From assembly GCF_005145045.1 (NCBI RefSeq), contig NZ_CP039691.1, positions 570,001 to 634,000 on the forward strand: 64,000 bases of DNA. Reading direction: 5' to 3'. Below are positions 26,532 to 35,942 of this stretch, piece by piece. The notes under the pieces are model-generated. The model had not been told where the DNA came from and ran no database searches. It was given only the letters and a program-made list of their open reading frames with translations. Position 1 is the first letter of the stretch; the number at the start of each line of letters is the position of its first letter. The position numbers and the translations under genes are program-made. This DNA is from Agrobacterium larrymoorei. GTDB lineage: Bacteria > Pseudomonadota > Alphaproteobacteria > Rhizobiales > Rhizobiaceae.

Positions 26532-28739
26532 TCAGGAAACTTTCAGCCGTTGAACCGGCTCGTCCTGCTCTGCCAGCAGAACAGAAACCTGGTCCGCTTC
26601 AAGCGGCTTAGCGAAGAGATAGCCTTGCAGTTCGTCACAGCCGCAAATCTGCACGATGGCGGCCTGGTCTTCGGTTTCTATGCCTTCTGCCGTCACGGGA
26701 ATGCCGAGCGAGCGCGCGAGCGCCACGGTTGCCGTCAGCATTTCCAGAGAGCGACCGCCTTCGTCCAGTGCCTCCACCAGCGATTTGTCGATCTTCATGC
26801 GGTTGAAGCCGAAGCGGCGGAGGTAGCCGATGCTGGCAAAGCCCGAGCCGAAATCATCGAGCGCGATGCTGAGACCGATCTGCTTCAGCTTTTCAATGGC
26901 CGTGCCCGCCCGTTCGGGCTGGTGGATGAAATAACCTTCGGTCATTTCCAGCATGACGCGGCTTGGCGAAACCTCGGTCTCTTCCAGAATTTGCAGCACA
27001 TGCCCGGCAAAGGCCGGGTTGCGGAACTGCATGGGTGAAATATTGACCGCGACCTTCAGTTCCGGCCAGGCCTTTGCCGCCTGAAGCGCGGTGCGCATGA
27101 CGAAAAGGCCCAACTGATCGATCAGGCCGCTGGATTCGGCAGCGGCAATGAAGACATCGGGCGAAACGGGGCCGTAGCCGGGGCGGCTCCAGCGCGCCAG
27201 CGCCTCGACACCGACGATACGGCGGGTCAGCGTGTTGACCACAGGCTGGAAGACGACCCTGATTTCGTGGTTCTCGATGCCGTATTTCAGATCGGCCTCA
27301 AGCTGGTTCTTCTCCTCGCGCCGGTTGTCCATATGGGCTTCGTAAGCGATGTAGCGCCCGCGCCCGTTTTCCTTGGCCTCATACATGGCCATATCCGCGC
27401 GCCGCAGAAGCTCTTCCCCGTCGATATCACCGTTCTTGGATACGGAGGTGCCGATGCTGCAGCCGATTGTCGCCACACGATCCCCAAGCATGAAGGGCTC
27501 GGAAAACAGTTCCAGCAATGCATCGCACAGGATCCGCCCTTCTATGCGGGCTTCCGGCCCCTGAAGCGCAATCGCGAATTCATCTCCGCCGAGACGTGCC
27601 AGGAAGGCATGTTTTGGAACGAGAACGCGAAGGGCCGCGGCAACCGCCTTGATCAGCAGGTCACCCGCGCCATGTCCAAAGGAATCGTTGACCTCCTTGA
27701 AGCCATCGAGGTCCAGGTAGATGAGGTTGACGTAAGAGTGGTCTTCCTGCGCCTTGTCCGTCAGCCGCTTGAGGCCGACGAAAAGGCCGGGGCGATTATA
27801 GAGCCCGCTGAGGCGGTCGATAAGAAGCTGCTCGCGCGCCGAGGCCTCATCCTTCTTCAGCTTCTTGATGGCCGCAAAGCCGAAGATCAGAAGCACAAGG
27901 AAGAAGATGCCCGCAATGGCGATGGCGGTCAGCACGCGTGGGCGCACCTCATCCAGACTGATATCGCCCGGCATCTTGGACTTCCACGTCAGCTTGCCGA
28001 GGATTTCGCCATTGAGGTTGACGATATCGACATAGTAGGGCGTCGTCGCAAGGCCCGTATGCAACGCCAATCCATTGACGACATAGGTCTGGCCGAGCTT
28101 TGCGACCTTCTCTTCGGTCAGATGGCGCGCGAAAAGCAGGTAGCGGCGACCAGAATCGCCCTGTGCTTCACCGGATTTCCGCCGCACGAGGGCAATGCCT
28201 GCGGCAGCAATACCATCTCGCGTGCGCACGAAACCTGTGGCTTCGGGCGTGTCGCCATCGCGCGTTGAACGGACGCGGTGAATCATTTCGGAAATGCTGT
28301 CGCCGAAATAGGTGCCGACGGACCATTCCGCAGGCCTGCCGTTCTGGTAAGCGAGTATGACACCCTGATTGTCATCGAGCACGACGGCGGTATCGAAAAG
28401 CTCGCTATTGACCGTCATGTCCCCGTAATTGGAAACGATCCAGCCCGCTCCGTCCTTGGCATAAACGAACTGCGCCGCATCGTCCCAGGCGGCGTAGTCG
28501 TTCAATGTAGCGCCGAGTTGATCGAGGAATGTGGCAAGCGCGCCGCTGGTGGTTTCGAGCGAGCGTTGCTCATCCAGCGCGTTGGTGTTCTGGGTGACGT
28601 TTGTGAGAGCGGAGAGAATGAGCGCGGTAACGATGAAGACGACGAGCGCGAAGGCAAACAGAATGCCCGCCACCGCGGACCTCCGGCCCATCAGCACCAT
28701 CTGACTTGTGGTTCCCCGCATTACACGCAAAAAGCCCAT
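26532..28739 (-). CDS. Membrane-bound diguanylate cyclase/phosphodiesterase (periplasmic sensor, GGDEF, EAL)
   Basis: This 735-residue protein has a membrane helix (about 20-45), a periplasmic CHASE4-like sensor (about 46-265), a second helix (about 270-292), then GGDEF and EAL domains. The cyclase site RLGGDEF is intact (384-388) and no RxxD inhibitory site precedes it. The EAL domain keeps EALARW, NISPMQF, EMTEGYF, DDFGSGFAS, IDKSLVE and the ELQGYLFAKPL tail, so both c-di-GMP synthesis and hydrolysis look possible. The start is uncertain: ATG 28739 is used, but a TTG at 28775 and ATGs further in are possible. It is monocistronic. Confidence 0.92.
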   Translation of the reverse strand: MGFLRVMRGTTSQMVLMGRRSAVAGILFAFALVVFIVTALILSALTNVTQNTNALDEQRSLETTSGALATFLDQLGATLNDYAAWDDAAQFVYAKDGAGWIVSNYGDMTVNSELFDTAVVLDDNQGVILAYQNGRPAEWSVGTYFGDSISEMIHRVRSTRDGDTPEATGFVRTRDGIAAAGIALVRRKSGEAQGDSGRRYLLFARHLTEEKVAKLGQTYVVNGLALHTGLATTPYYVDIVNLNGEILGKLTWKSKMPGDISLDEVRPRVLTAIAIAGIFFLVLLIFGFAAIKKLKKDEASAREQLLIDRLSGLYNRPGLFVGLKRLTDKAQEDHSYVNLIYLDLDGFKEVNDSFGHGAGDLLIKAVAAALRVLVPKHAFLARLGGDEFAIALQGPEARIEGRILCDALLELFSEPFMLGDRVATIGCSIGTSVSKNGDIDGEELLRRADMAMYEAKENGRGRYIAYEAHMDNRREEKNQLEADLKYGIENHEIRVVFQPVVNTLTRRIVGVEALARWSRPGYGPVSPDVFIAAAESSGLIDQLGLFVMRTALQAAKAWPELKVAVNISPMQFRNPAFAGHVLQILEETEVSPSRVMLEMTEGYFIHQPERAGTAIEKLKQIGLSIALDDFGSGFASIGYLRRFGFNRMKIDKSLVEALDEGGRSLEMLTATVALARSLGIPVTAEGIETEDQAAIVQICGCDELQGYLFAKPLEADQVSVLLAEQDEPVQRLKVS

Positions 28740-28837
28740 CCCTGAAAGAGCCCATGGTGCGGTGGAAATATTCAAAAGATGTTAAGGCAAAACAGCCCGG
28801 CACGGTAAAAAACGTACAGTTCTGCCACTTTCGCACG

Positions 28838-28869
28838 TAAAAAGCCCCTCCCGCGCTAGCGGAAGGGGC
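28838..28869 (-). terminator. Intrinsic terminator of the metNIQ operon
   Basis: Read on the minus strand, GCCCCTTCCGC pairs with GCGGGAGGGGC (arms 28859-28869 and 28844-28854) and runs into TTTTTA. It lies 26 bp past the metQ stop. Confidence 0.92.
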
Positions 28870-28895
28870 CAAACTCGACAATCAGCGGACAAATC

Positions 28896-29672
28896 TTACC
28901 AGGAAGGGATGACCGTGCCGTTGTACTTCTCAAGAATGAAGTTCTTGATTTCAGGGCTGTGATAGGATTCGACCAGCGTCTTTACCCAAGGCTTGTCCTT
29001 GTCTTGAGCGCGAACGGCGATGACGTTGGCATAAGGGGACTTTTCGCTTTCGATGGCGATTGCGTCCTTCTTCGGGTTCAGACCGGCAGCCGTTGCATAG
29101 TTGGTGTTGATGACCGAGGCATCGGTATCATCCAGCGAGCGCGGCAGCTGTGCGGCATCGAGTTCAACGATCTGGATGTTCTTCGGGTTTTCGGTGATGT
29201 CGGCTGGCGTTACCTTCAGACCGGCTTCTTCCTTGACCTTGAGAACGCCCTTGGAAGCCAGAACCAGAAGCGCGCGGCCGCCGTTTGTCGGGTCGTTTGG
29301 AATGCCGACCGTTGCGCCGTCCTTCAGTTCGTCAAGGCTCTTCACCTTCTTGGAGTAAACGCCCATCGGTGTTGTGATGGTGGTGCCGACGCTGACGAGA
29401 TCGAACTTGCGGTCCGCGATCTGGTTGTCGAGGTAAGGCTGGTGCTGGAAGGAGTTGGCCTGAAGCTCGCCATCGGCCAGAGCCTGGTTCGGCACGACGT
29501 AATCGGAGAATTCGAGGATTTCGATGTCGAGGCCCTTGGTGGCCGCAACCTTCTTCACCTGTTCCATGATCTGCGCATGTTCGGCAGGCGTCACGCCAAT
29601 CTTGATGGTCTCGGCCAATGCGCTATCGGCGAAGAGGGCTGCAAGCGACGCAGCGATAATGAGTTTCTTCAT
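28896..29672 (-). CDS. metQ: Methionine ABC transporter binding protein MetQ
   Basis: This 258-residue NlpA/MetQ-family protein has a signal peptide (MKKLIIAASLAALFADSALA) without an obvious lipobox cysteine, so it is probably a soluble periplasmic protein. Family segments include EFSDYVVPNQALADGELQANSFQHQPYLD and GIPNDPTNGGRALLVL. It delivers methionine to MetNI. It is the last gene of the operon, 32 bp after metI. Confidence 0.95.
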   Translation of the reverse strand: MKKLIIAASLAALFADSALAETIKIGVTPAEHAQIMEQVKKVAATKGLDIEILEFSDYVVPNQALADGELQANSFQHQPYLDNQIADRKFDLVSVGTTITTPMGVYSKKVKSLDELKDGATVGIPNDPTNGGRALLVLASKGVLKVKEEAGLKVTPADITENPKNIQIVELDAAQLPRSLDDTDASVINTNYATAAGLNPKKDAIAIESEKSPYANVIAVRAQDKDKPWVKTLVESYHSPEIKNFILEKYNGTVIPSW

Positions 29673-29704
29673 TTGATGTCTCCTTGGGATCAGTTTGTTT
29701 GTTG

Positions 29705-30373
29705 TTAGTTTTTACGGTTTCGCTTGTCGAAGCTGCGGGCAAGGGCATCGCCCGCGCTCTGCACGATCTGGACAAGCACGATGAGAACAACCACCACGAC
29801 CAGCATCACATCCGGCATGAAACGCTGGTAGCCATAGCGAATGCCAAGATCCCCCAGACCACCGCCGCCGACGGCACCGACCATGGCCGAATAGCCGATG
29901 AGGCTGACGAGCGTGAGGGTAAGCGCCAGCGTAATGCCAGGCTTGGCTTCCGCCAGCAGAACCTTGGTGACGATCTGAAGCGGCGTGGCGCCCATGGCGC
30001 GCGCGGCTTCGATCAGCCCCTTGTCGACTTCGCGGATGGCCGCTTCCACCAGACGGGCGATGAAGGGCACGGTGGCGACCGTCAGCGGCACGATGGCCGC
30101 ATTGGTGCCGATGGATGTGCCCGCAACCAGCCGGGTAAAGGGAATGATGGCCACGACCAGAATGATGAAGGGCGTGGAACGGGCGGCATTGACGATGAAG
30201 CCGATCACGCGGTTGGTCATCGGTGCTTCGAAAAGCTCACCCTTGCCGCTGGTGGCAAGGAAAATGCCGATGGGCAGACCGAGAACGGAGCCGACGATAC
30301 CCGACACCGCCACCATGTGGAGCGTCTGGAGCAAACCTTTGAGGAGAATGTTGAACAGCATATCAGGCGACAT
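29705..30373 (-). CDS. metI: Methionine ABC transporter permease MetI
   Basis: This 222-residue permease has about five helices and the EAA loop [26 protein letters not shown] that docks on MetN. The ATG at 30373 overlaps the end of metN by 11 bp; an extended frame from 30508 is only a shadow of metN. It is part of the metNIQ operon. Confidence 0.95.
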   Translation of the reverse strand: MSPDMLFNILLKGLLQTLHMVAVSGIVGSVLGLPIGIFLATSGKGELFEAPMTNRVIGFIVNAARSTPFIILVVAIIPFTRLVAGTSIGTNAAIVPLTVATVPFIARLVEAAIREVDKGLIEAARAMGATPLQIVTKVLLAEAKPGITLALTLTLVSLIGYSAMVGAVGGGGLGDLGIRYGYQRFMPDVMLVVVVVLIVLVQIVQSAGDALARSFDKRNRKN

Positions 30374-31463
30374 AGCCGAGCACCTCCGTCGACAATCCGG
30401 TTTCGGTATAGAAGCGCTCCGCGCGCGCCAGCACGTCAGGCGTTGCCGGATAAGACACGACCAGCGACCCGAAAGGATCGCCCGCAATCTCTTCGATGGT
30501 CCCAGCAAGAATGTTTACGTCAGGGCCAATCTCGGCAACGAGACGGGCCGTCAGCGGCTGGAAGGCGGTATCGCCGAAGAAGACGAGGCGCACCAGAATG
30601 CGGTCGCCGGTCGTTGCTTCAGTTTTCAGGCCCGAGGTCACCCAGCGCGGCAGCTTCACTCCGACTGCGGACGATAGAAGGCTGCGTGTCGTTTCATGTT
30701 GCGGATGGGTAAAGATATCGAAGGTGCTGCCATGCTCGACGATCAATCCCTTGTCGATGACCGCCACTTGGCTGGCGATGGTCTTCACCACTTCCATCTC
30801 ATGGGTGATGAGAAGAACGGTGAGGCCGAGTTCGGCATTGATGCGCTTTAGAAGCTCAAGGATCGACTGTGTGGTTTCCGGGTCGAGCGCCGAGGTGGCT
30901 TCATCGGAAAGAAGCAGCTTCGGCTCTGTCGCGAGCGCACGGGCGATGCCGACGCGCTGTTTCTGGCCACCGGAAAGCTCTGCGGGGTAACGGTTCGCCT
31001 TATCGCCAAGGCCGACGAGATCGAGCAGCGGGCCGACCTTGCGCTTGATCTCGGCCTTCGAGACACCGGAGATTTCCAGCGGCAGCGCGACATTGTCATA
31101 GGCCGTGCGCGAGGACAGAAGGTTGAAGTGCTGGAAGATCATGCCGACCGAGCGACGCAGCGTGCGCAGGCCCGCCTCATCCAGCGCACCGACATCCACG
31201 CCATCGACCACGACCTTGCCGGAGCTTGGACGTTCCAGCCCGTTGACGAGGCGGATCATGGTAGATTTACCGGCACCGGAGCGACCGATAATACCGGAAA
31301 TGCCGCCGCGCGGCACGGAAAAATCCACACCGGCCAGCGCTGCGAAAGACGGCTGGCTGCCGCTTCCGCCGAATGTCTTGGTGACAGCCTCGAACACCAC
31401 CATCGGGTTCGCTGTCTGCTTGTGAGGCTGCTTGCTAGCGCCCTCAGTAATTACGGAATTCAT
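30363..31463 (-). CDS. metN: Methionine ABC transporter ATPase MetN
   Basis: This 366-residue ABC ATPase has Walker A GRSGAGKS (60-67), signature [10 protein letters not shown], Walker [15 protein letters not shown] and a C-terminal NIL regulatory domain (about 285-360) that senses intracellular methionine and inhibits transport. The N-terminal 20 residues are a variable extension. It is the first gene of the operon. Upstream there is no visible SAM-II-type leader, only a palindromic repeat region at 31534-31640. Confidence 0.95.
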   Translation of the reverse strand: MNSVITEGASKQPHKQTANPMVVFEAVTKTFGGSGSQPSFAALAGVDFSVPRGGISGIIGRSGAGKSTMIRLVNGLERPSSGKVVVDGVDVGALDEAGLRTLRRSVGMIFQHFNLLSSRTAYDNVALPLEISGVSKAEIKRKVGPLLDLVGLGDKANRYPAELSGGQKQRVGIARALATEPKLLLSDEATSALDPETTQSILELLKRINAELGLTVLLITHEMEVVKTIASQVAVIDKGLIVEHGSTFDIFTHPQHETTRSLLSSAVGVKLPRWVTSGLKTEATTGDRILVRLVFFGDTAFQPLTARLVAEIGPDVNILAGTIEEIAGDPFGSLVVSYPATPDVLARAERFYTETGLSTEVLGYVA

Positions 31464-31533
31464 TATATTGCTCTTGACGAAAGTGTCTCTTCATTCCGGC
31501 GGCGAACAAGGGCCGCCACCGCTCATGCAGCCA

Positions 31534-31640
31534 CTAGAGCGCCGTGCGTCCTTCAGGACGCACAAAGGACGCTCTAGCTCCTTGAACTGCGCATCGTGCT
31601 TTGCAAAAATCGATTTCGATTTTTGCGCCGATGCGTCAGC
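31534..31640. repeat. Intergenic palindromic repeat between metN and the nitroreductase gene
   Basis: AGAGCG...GTGCGTCC and GGACGCAC...CGCTCT form an imperfect inverted repeat at about 31538-31576. A second hairpin, AAAATCGA and TCGATTTT, lies at about 31607-31625. The region 31464-31827 has no supported gene. The GTGCGTCC-type palindrome is the kind that recurs in Agrobacterium and Rhizobium intergenic DNA, from memory. Confidence 0.6.
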
Positions 31641-31827
31641 ACATTCGACAACGAAAGACAGTCTCGAGCATTCTGTTCCAACTTTCTTGCGATGCCGGGC
31701 CAGTGGGGCTGACAATCAAGGCATCTGTGTATCGCATACATGCCCGTATGCGATACCGTTTTATAGGTACGATTTTTCAATTATCGCCAGATAGAAGAAA
31801 AATCTGCCAGAAGACTCGAGAATCCGT

Positions 31828-32460
31828 TCACTTTACCGTGGAAACGAACTGATCCAGCGGGCGACGGATCTTCTTGAGATTGACCAGCCAGTCTCCCTCT
31901 TCCTGACGATAACCGAGCGGCAGGATCGTGACCGAGCGCAGACCCTTTTCGCGAAGGCCGAGAATCTCATCGAGCTTGGCCGGATCGAAACCTTCCATCG
32001 GGGTCGAATCCACGCCCTCGAAAGCAGCCTGTGCGACAGCCATGCCAAAGCCGATATAGGCTTGGCGGGCGGCGTGTTCGAAGTTCACCTGCGCATCGCG
32101 TTGCGGGTAAGAATTCAACAGCGACTGCCGGTATCTTTCCCAGCCCTCGTTCTTGAAACCGCGCTCGTCGTTGGTCAGATCGAACATGTGGTTGATGCGC
32201 TCGGGCGTGTAGTTATCCCATGCGGCAAAAACGAGAAGATGCGAACCCTCGGTGACCTGCGCTTGGTTCCAGGCAATCTCCTGGATTTTCGCGCGGACTT
32301 CCGGGTTGGTCACGACGATGATTTCGAAAGGCTGCAAACCGCTGGAGGTGGGAGCAAGGCGAGCGGCTTCAACGATGCGCTCAACCTTATCCTCGGATAC
32401 AACCTTGGAAGCGTCCATCTTCTTGGTGGCATAACGCCAGTTCAATTTCTCGATCAACAT
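31828..32460 (-). CDS. Nitroreductase family flavoprotein (NfsB-like)
   Basis: This 210-residue FMN-dependent NAD(P)H oxidoreductase has LNWRYATKKMD at the N-terminus, LAPTSSGLQPFEIIVV and EGWERYRQSLLN, and the C-terminal FMN-contact stretch VTILPLGYRQEEGDWL. Such enzymes reduce nitro compounds, quinones or, in some cases, dihydropteridines. ATG 32460 is chosen over 32508 because the family N-terminus begins at MLIEKLNWRYA and AAGGAG lies upstream. It is monocistronic. Confidence 0.88.
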   Translation of the reverse strand: MLIEKLNWRYATKKMDASKVVSEDKVERIVEAARLAPTSSGLQPFEIIVVTNPEVRAKIQEIAWNQAQVTEGSHLLVFAAWDNYTPERINHMFDLTNDERGFKNEGWERYRQSLLNSYPQRDAQVNFEHAARQAYIGFGMAVAQAAFEGVDSTPMEGFDPAKLDEILGLREKGLRSVTILPLGYRQEEGDWLVNLKKIRRPLDQFVSTVK

Positions 32461-33020
32461 GAAAACAGTCTCCTTTGGGACTGGCGCGTGGCGCACATTG
32501 CGGAGCACCGCGCTGATTTGAAACCACGAAGAGATAGGTCATGTTGCAGCGCACACAAGAAGGCACAGAGAAGTAACCATGGGAAATTCTCTCCGGCGTG
32601 CTCTTTTCGGGCAGGATGCCGGAGGGATCTATATTCCTTGGGCAGATGCGTTTGTATTGGCAAGTATATTTGAGGTCTTTGCATTTGCCGGACCTGTCAC
32701 GACGGCACTTTTTACAAAAGAACTCGAGTCCGGGGCAAACCCCTCACTTGCGATTTCTAACACTTAGCCTGTGGCTAAGATGTTGAAATCGCTTTCTCTC
32801 CCACTCCTTCGGCAGGCTCAGGATGATGGGGGAGAGATAAGACGCCGCACCGTTCTACGGTATCTTCGCGGTCGATGGGGAACGAAGCGGGAGCGGCTGG
32901 GTACCTCTCCCCTTGTGGGAGAGGAAAGAAAATCACGATCTTAGCTTTAGCTAAGTCGTAGATTTTCTAGGTGAGGGATTGCTGCTTGCGCCCGAGCGTC
33001 GTTGCTCGGACATCTTATCC
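32461..33020. other. Gene-free stretch with repeat-like hairpins left of the IS
   Basis: No convincing gene is present in these 560 bp; short frames near 32579-32786 lack homology and codon bias. Repeat-like DNA is present: CTCTCCCAC and TGGGGGAGAG near 32797-32837, CTCTCCCCTTGTGGGAGAG near 32905-32923, and a long hairpin with arms AGAAAATC (32927-32934) and GATTTTCT (32961-32968) enclosing CTTAGCT-TT-AGCTAAG. Confidence 0.55.
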
Positions 33021-33030
33021 TCGGCACAAG

Positions 33031-34282
33031 TGTACAGCCTTGAGACATAGTTGACAGATGTTCGGAGACATCCCTGACAGTTTTGCTCTGTGGCAAAGGA
33101 GGTCGGGATGGCTTGGCGGGAGGTGTCTGTCGTGGATCAGCGAAGCGAATTTGTGATGCTTGCGTCGTTGGAGGGGGCCAATGTTTCGGCTTTGTCCAAG
33201 CGTTTCGGCATCAGTCGGCAGACGGGGTATCTTTGGCTGCGGCGGGCAAAGGCGGGAGAGACCGTGCAGGATCGCTCCCGTCGTCCGCATTCAAGCCCTT
33301 TTCGAACCCCCGATGATCTGGAGCGCAGTGTCGTCGATATTCGTGACGAGCACCCGGCCTGGGGTGCCCGCAAGATCGCAAGGCGAATGCGCGACCTTGG
33401 TATGGAGCCGCCTTGCGTCTCCACCGTGCATGCCGTTCTTTCCCGCCATGGCAGGATCGGGGCGCGACCGAGTGAGCGCATGGCAAACGGTCGCTTCGAG
33501 CGCGAGGCGCCCAACCTCCTCTGGCAAATGGACTTCAAAGGGCGCATCCAGATGGCCTGTGGCAACTGGTGCTATCCCCTAACCATCATCGATGACCACT
33601 CCCGCTTCGCCATTGCCATCGAAGCCTGCCCCAACGAGCAGCTGGAGACCGTTCGGGCCAGGCTGGAGGCGATCTTTCGTCGCTATGGCATGCCGATGGC
33701 CATTTACTGCGACAATGGCAATCCATGGGGTGCGGGCGTGCCCAATCAATGGACGCGGCTGCGGGTCTGGCTGTTGAAGCTTGGCATCGAATTGATCCAT
33801 TCCCGGCCTTATCATCCGCAGGGTCGTGGCAAGAACGAACGGTTTCATCGTAGTCTCAAGGCGGAAGTGACGGACTTCACAACGCTCTTGGATCAGGCCC
33901 ACGCCCAAAAAGCGTTCGACCGCTGGCGCCGTATCTACAATCACCATCGCCCGCACGAAGCGCTCGGCATGGCCGTGCCCGCAAGCCGCTATCGGCCTTC
34001 CTCACGTGCATTTCCCAACCAGCTTCCAGAGCCCATCTACGACAGAAGCGAGATCGTTCGCTGCGTCAGTTCGACCAAGGGCTATGTCAGCTTCAAGGGC
34101 AAGACCTGGCGGGTGCCGAACGCCTTCAGAAACGAACGCCTGGCCATCCGATCCCTCAACCGCACAGGCCTCTACGGCGTCTTCTTCGGCGCAACCCAGG
34201 TCGCAAAAATCAACCTTGAAAGCTAGGCCGCACTGTCAGGGATGTCTCCGAACATCTGTCAGGGATGTGTCCGGTCTTTACA
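33031..34282 (+). mobile_element. IS481-family insertion sequence, apparently complete
   Basis: The element is 1252 bp with 51-bp imperfect terminal inverted repeats (33031-33081 and 34232-34282). They begin TGTAmAG and share 30 identical inner bases from TGACAGATGTTCGGAGAC onward. It is flanked by the direct repeat ACAAG (33026-33030 and 34283-34287), the target-site duplication. It holds one transposase gene with no frameshift. The insertion sits in an intergenic hairpin, so no gene is broken. Confidence 0.9.
33108..34226 (+). CDS. IS481-family transposase
   Basis: This 372-residue DDE transposase has an N-terminal helix-turn-helix (VSALSKRFGISRQTGYLWLRRAKAG) and a homeodomain-like linker. 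Its integrase core has Asp in LLWQMDFKG, Asp in IYCDNGNPWG and Glu in GRGKNERFHRSLKAE. It cuts and joins the IS ends. ATG 33108 is chosen because AAAGGAGG lies 6 nt upstream; a GTG at 33090 is also in frame. The frame is intact and ends 6 bp before the right inverted repeat. Confidence 0.93.
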   Translation: MAWREVSVVDQRSEFVMLASLEGANVSALSKRFGISRQTGYLWLRRAKAGETVQDRSRRPHSSPFRTPDDLERSVVDIRDEHPAWGARKIARRMRDLGMEPPCVSTVHAVLSRHGRIGARPSERMANGRFEREAPNLLWQMDFKGRIQMACGNWCYPLTIIDDHSRFAIAIEACPNEQLETVRARLEAIFRRYGMPMAIYCDNGNPWGAGVPNQWTRLRVWLLKLGIELIHSRPYHPQGRGKNERFHRSLKAEVTDFTTLLDQAHAQKAFDRWRRIYNHHRPHEALGMAVPASRYRPSSRAFPNQLPEPIYDRSEIVRCVSSTKGYVSFKGKTWRVPNAFRNERLAIRSLNRTGLYGVFFGATQVAKINLES

Positions 34283-34404
34283 ACAAGGCCGAGGATGACG
34301 TTTCCGGACTTGGCGACGTTGCAACCACAAGGCTTTTCTCAGCCCAAGGACTTGGGCTGACTGGATTCCTGTCACAAGGACAGGAATGAGGAGAATGGGA
34401 ACCG

Positions 34405-35715
34405 TTAAACGTAACGGTTGACCACATTCTCCAGATATTCCTGACGACCGGACTTCGGTTCAGGGTTGATGTTATCGCGCTCGACCCTCGCTGCAATTTC
34501 TTCCAGCTTGTATTCGCCGCGCAGCATCTTTTGGGCTTCGGCGTCGTCCCACTTGGCATAACGCTCGGCCAGTGGCTTGGACAGTGCACCGTCTTCCACC
34601 ATCTTCGCCGCCGCCTTCAGGCCACGGGCGCAGCAATCCATGCCGCCGATATGGCCGATCAGCAGGTCTTGCGGATCGAGAGACTGGCGGCGCAGTTTGC
34701 TGTCAAAATTGGTGCCGCCGGTGGTAAAGCCGCCTGCCTGCAGGACCTGATAATAGGCCAACGCCATTTCCGGTACATTGTTGGGGAACTGGTCGGTATC
34801 CCAGCCGGACTGGTAATCGTTACGGTTCATATCGATGGAACCGAAGATGCCGAGCGTGTTGGCCAGCGCCAGCTCATGCTCGAAGGTGTGACCGGCGAGA
34901 ATGGCGTGGCCCTGCTCGATGTTCATCTTCACTTCGTTTTCGAGGCCGTATTTTTTCAGGAAGCCATAGACGGTCGCGACGTCATAATCATACTGGTGCT
35001 TGGTCGGCTCCTGCGGCTTCGGCTCGACAAGGATCGTGCCCTTGAAGCCGATCTTGTACTTATATTCGACTACCATGTGCAGCATGCGCGCCATCTGGTC
35101 GAATTCGCGTTTCAGATCGGTGTTGAGTAGCGTTTCATAGCCTTCACGACCGCCCCACAGAACGTAGTTCTCGCCGCCGAGCTTCATCGTGGCATCCATG
35201 CAGGTCTTGATGGTGGCAGCGGAATAGGCAAACACATCCGGGTCCGGATTGGTAGACGCGCCCGACATGAAGCGTCGGTTGGAGAACAGGTTGGCGGTGC
35301 CCCAGAGTAGCTTGACGCCGGTCTGTTCCTGCTTCTGTGCGAGGTAATCGACGATTTCGTTAAGGTTCTTGGTGCTTTCAGCAAAAGTCTTGCCTTCGGG
35401 ACGCGCATCCGCGTCGTGGAAGCAATAGTAAGGCGCGCCGAGCAGGCTGAACATCTCGAAGGCGACATCGGCCTTCAGCTTGGCCTTGGACATCTCATCG
35501 CCGAACCACGGACGGTCGAAGGTGCGGCCACCGAAGGGATCGCTGCCTTCCCATGCGAAGGAATGCCAATAAGCGACGGCGAAACGCAGGTGATCTTCCA
35601 TGCGCTTGCCCGCAACGATTTCGTCCGGGTTGTAATGGCGGAAGGCCAGCGGGTTGGTGCTATCAGGGCCTTCATATTTGACCTTGGCGATATCGCCGAA
35701 AAATCCAGTGCTCAT
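34405..35715 (-). CDS. xylA: Xylose isomerase
   Basis: This 436-residue enzyme converts D-xylose to D-xylulose. The signatures are [13 protein letters not shown] with the catalytic His, [39 protein letters not shown] and GSIDMNRND with metal ligands. The length equals class II xylose isomerases. ATG 35715 starts the family N-terminus ([17 protein letters not shown]); the frame further up is repeat DNA. It is the last gene after lacI-xylB-[repeat], all on the minus strand. Confidence 0.97.
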   Translation of the reverse strand: MSTGFFGDIAKVKYEGPDSTNPLAFRHYNPDEIVAGKRMEDHLRFAVAYWHSFAWEGSDPFGGRTFDRPWFGDEMSKAKLKADVAFEMFSLLGAPYYCFHDADARPEGKTFAESTKNLNEIVDYLAQKQEQTGVKLLWGTANLFSNRRFMSGASTNPDPDVFAYSAATIKTCMDATMKLGGENYVLWGGREGYETLLNTDLKREFDQMARMLHMVVEYKYKIGFKGTILVEPKPQEPTKHQYDYDVATVYGFLKKYGLENEVKMNIEQGHAILAGHTFEHELALANTLGIFGSIDMNRNDYQSGWDTDQFPNNVPEMALAYYQVLQAGGFTTGGTNFDSKLRRQSLDPQDLLIGHIGGMDCCARGLKAAAKMVEDGALSKPLAERYAKWDDAEAQKMLRGEYKLEEIAARVERDNINPEPKSGRQEYLENVVNRYV

Positions 35716-35754
35716 GTGTGGTTCTCCCTTTGGTGTTACGTGGTTTGCAGGTGC

Positions 35755-35934
35755 TGGCGGGTGTGGCTCACCCCCCTCTGTCCTGCCGGACATCTCCCCC
35801 ACAGGTGGGGAGATCGATCTGTGGCAACCTCTCGGTCAAAGCTGAGGTCGAAATTGAAGTGGCGTCAGCGAGCCCAGCCAATCTCCCTCCTTGTGGGGGA
35901 GATGCCCGGCAGGGCAGAGGGGGGTAAGCCCACC
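35755..35934. repeat. MITE-like element with about 50-bp imperfect inverted repeats, between xylB and xylA
   Basis: Arms of about 50 bp (about 35760-35811 and 35880-35932) are inverted copies: CACCCCCCTCTGTCCTGCCG, then ACATCTCCCCCACA on the left, matching TGTGGGGGAGATGCCCGGC, then AGGGCAGAGGGGGG on the right. They enclose about 70 bp. The element takes up nearly the whole 227-bp gap between xylB and xylA, so the cotranscript would carry a long hairpin. It resembles rhizobial intergenic repeats and has no coding capacity. Confidence 0.8.
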
Positions 35935-35942
35935 CGCAACCC

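Larger units (their letters stand above)
33020..34387. repeat. RIME-like mosaic of hairpins, split by the IS element
   Basis: Removing 33031-34282 and one ACAAG rejoins ATCCTCGGC-ACAAG-GCCGAGGAT, a perfect 9-bp stem with a 5-nt loop. Downstream the mosaic continues with TCAGCCCAAG-GA-CTTGGGCTGA (34339-34360) and ATTCCTGTC-ACAAG-GACAGGAAT (34365-34387), which has the same loop. A mosaic of like order (CAGACCAAG-GA-CTTGGTCTG, then ATCCCGGA-TCAAG-TCCGGGAT) lies at 38922-38967. The right-hand hairpins sit just past the xylA stop and may end that transcript. Confidence 0.8.

Noticed and set aside
31464-31827. SAM-type riboswitch before metN
   Set aside because: No SAM-II-like pseudoknot pattern could be seen; the structure present is a palindromic intergenic repeat.
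32579-32786. Two 62-codon plus-strand frames left of the IS
   Set aside because: They overlap each other in different frames and show no coding bias or ribosome binding site of note.
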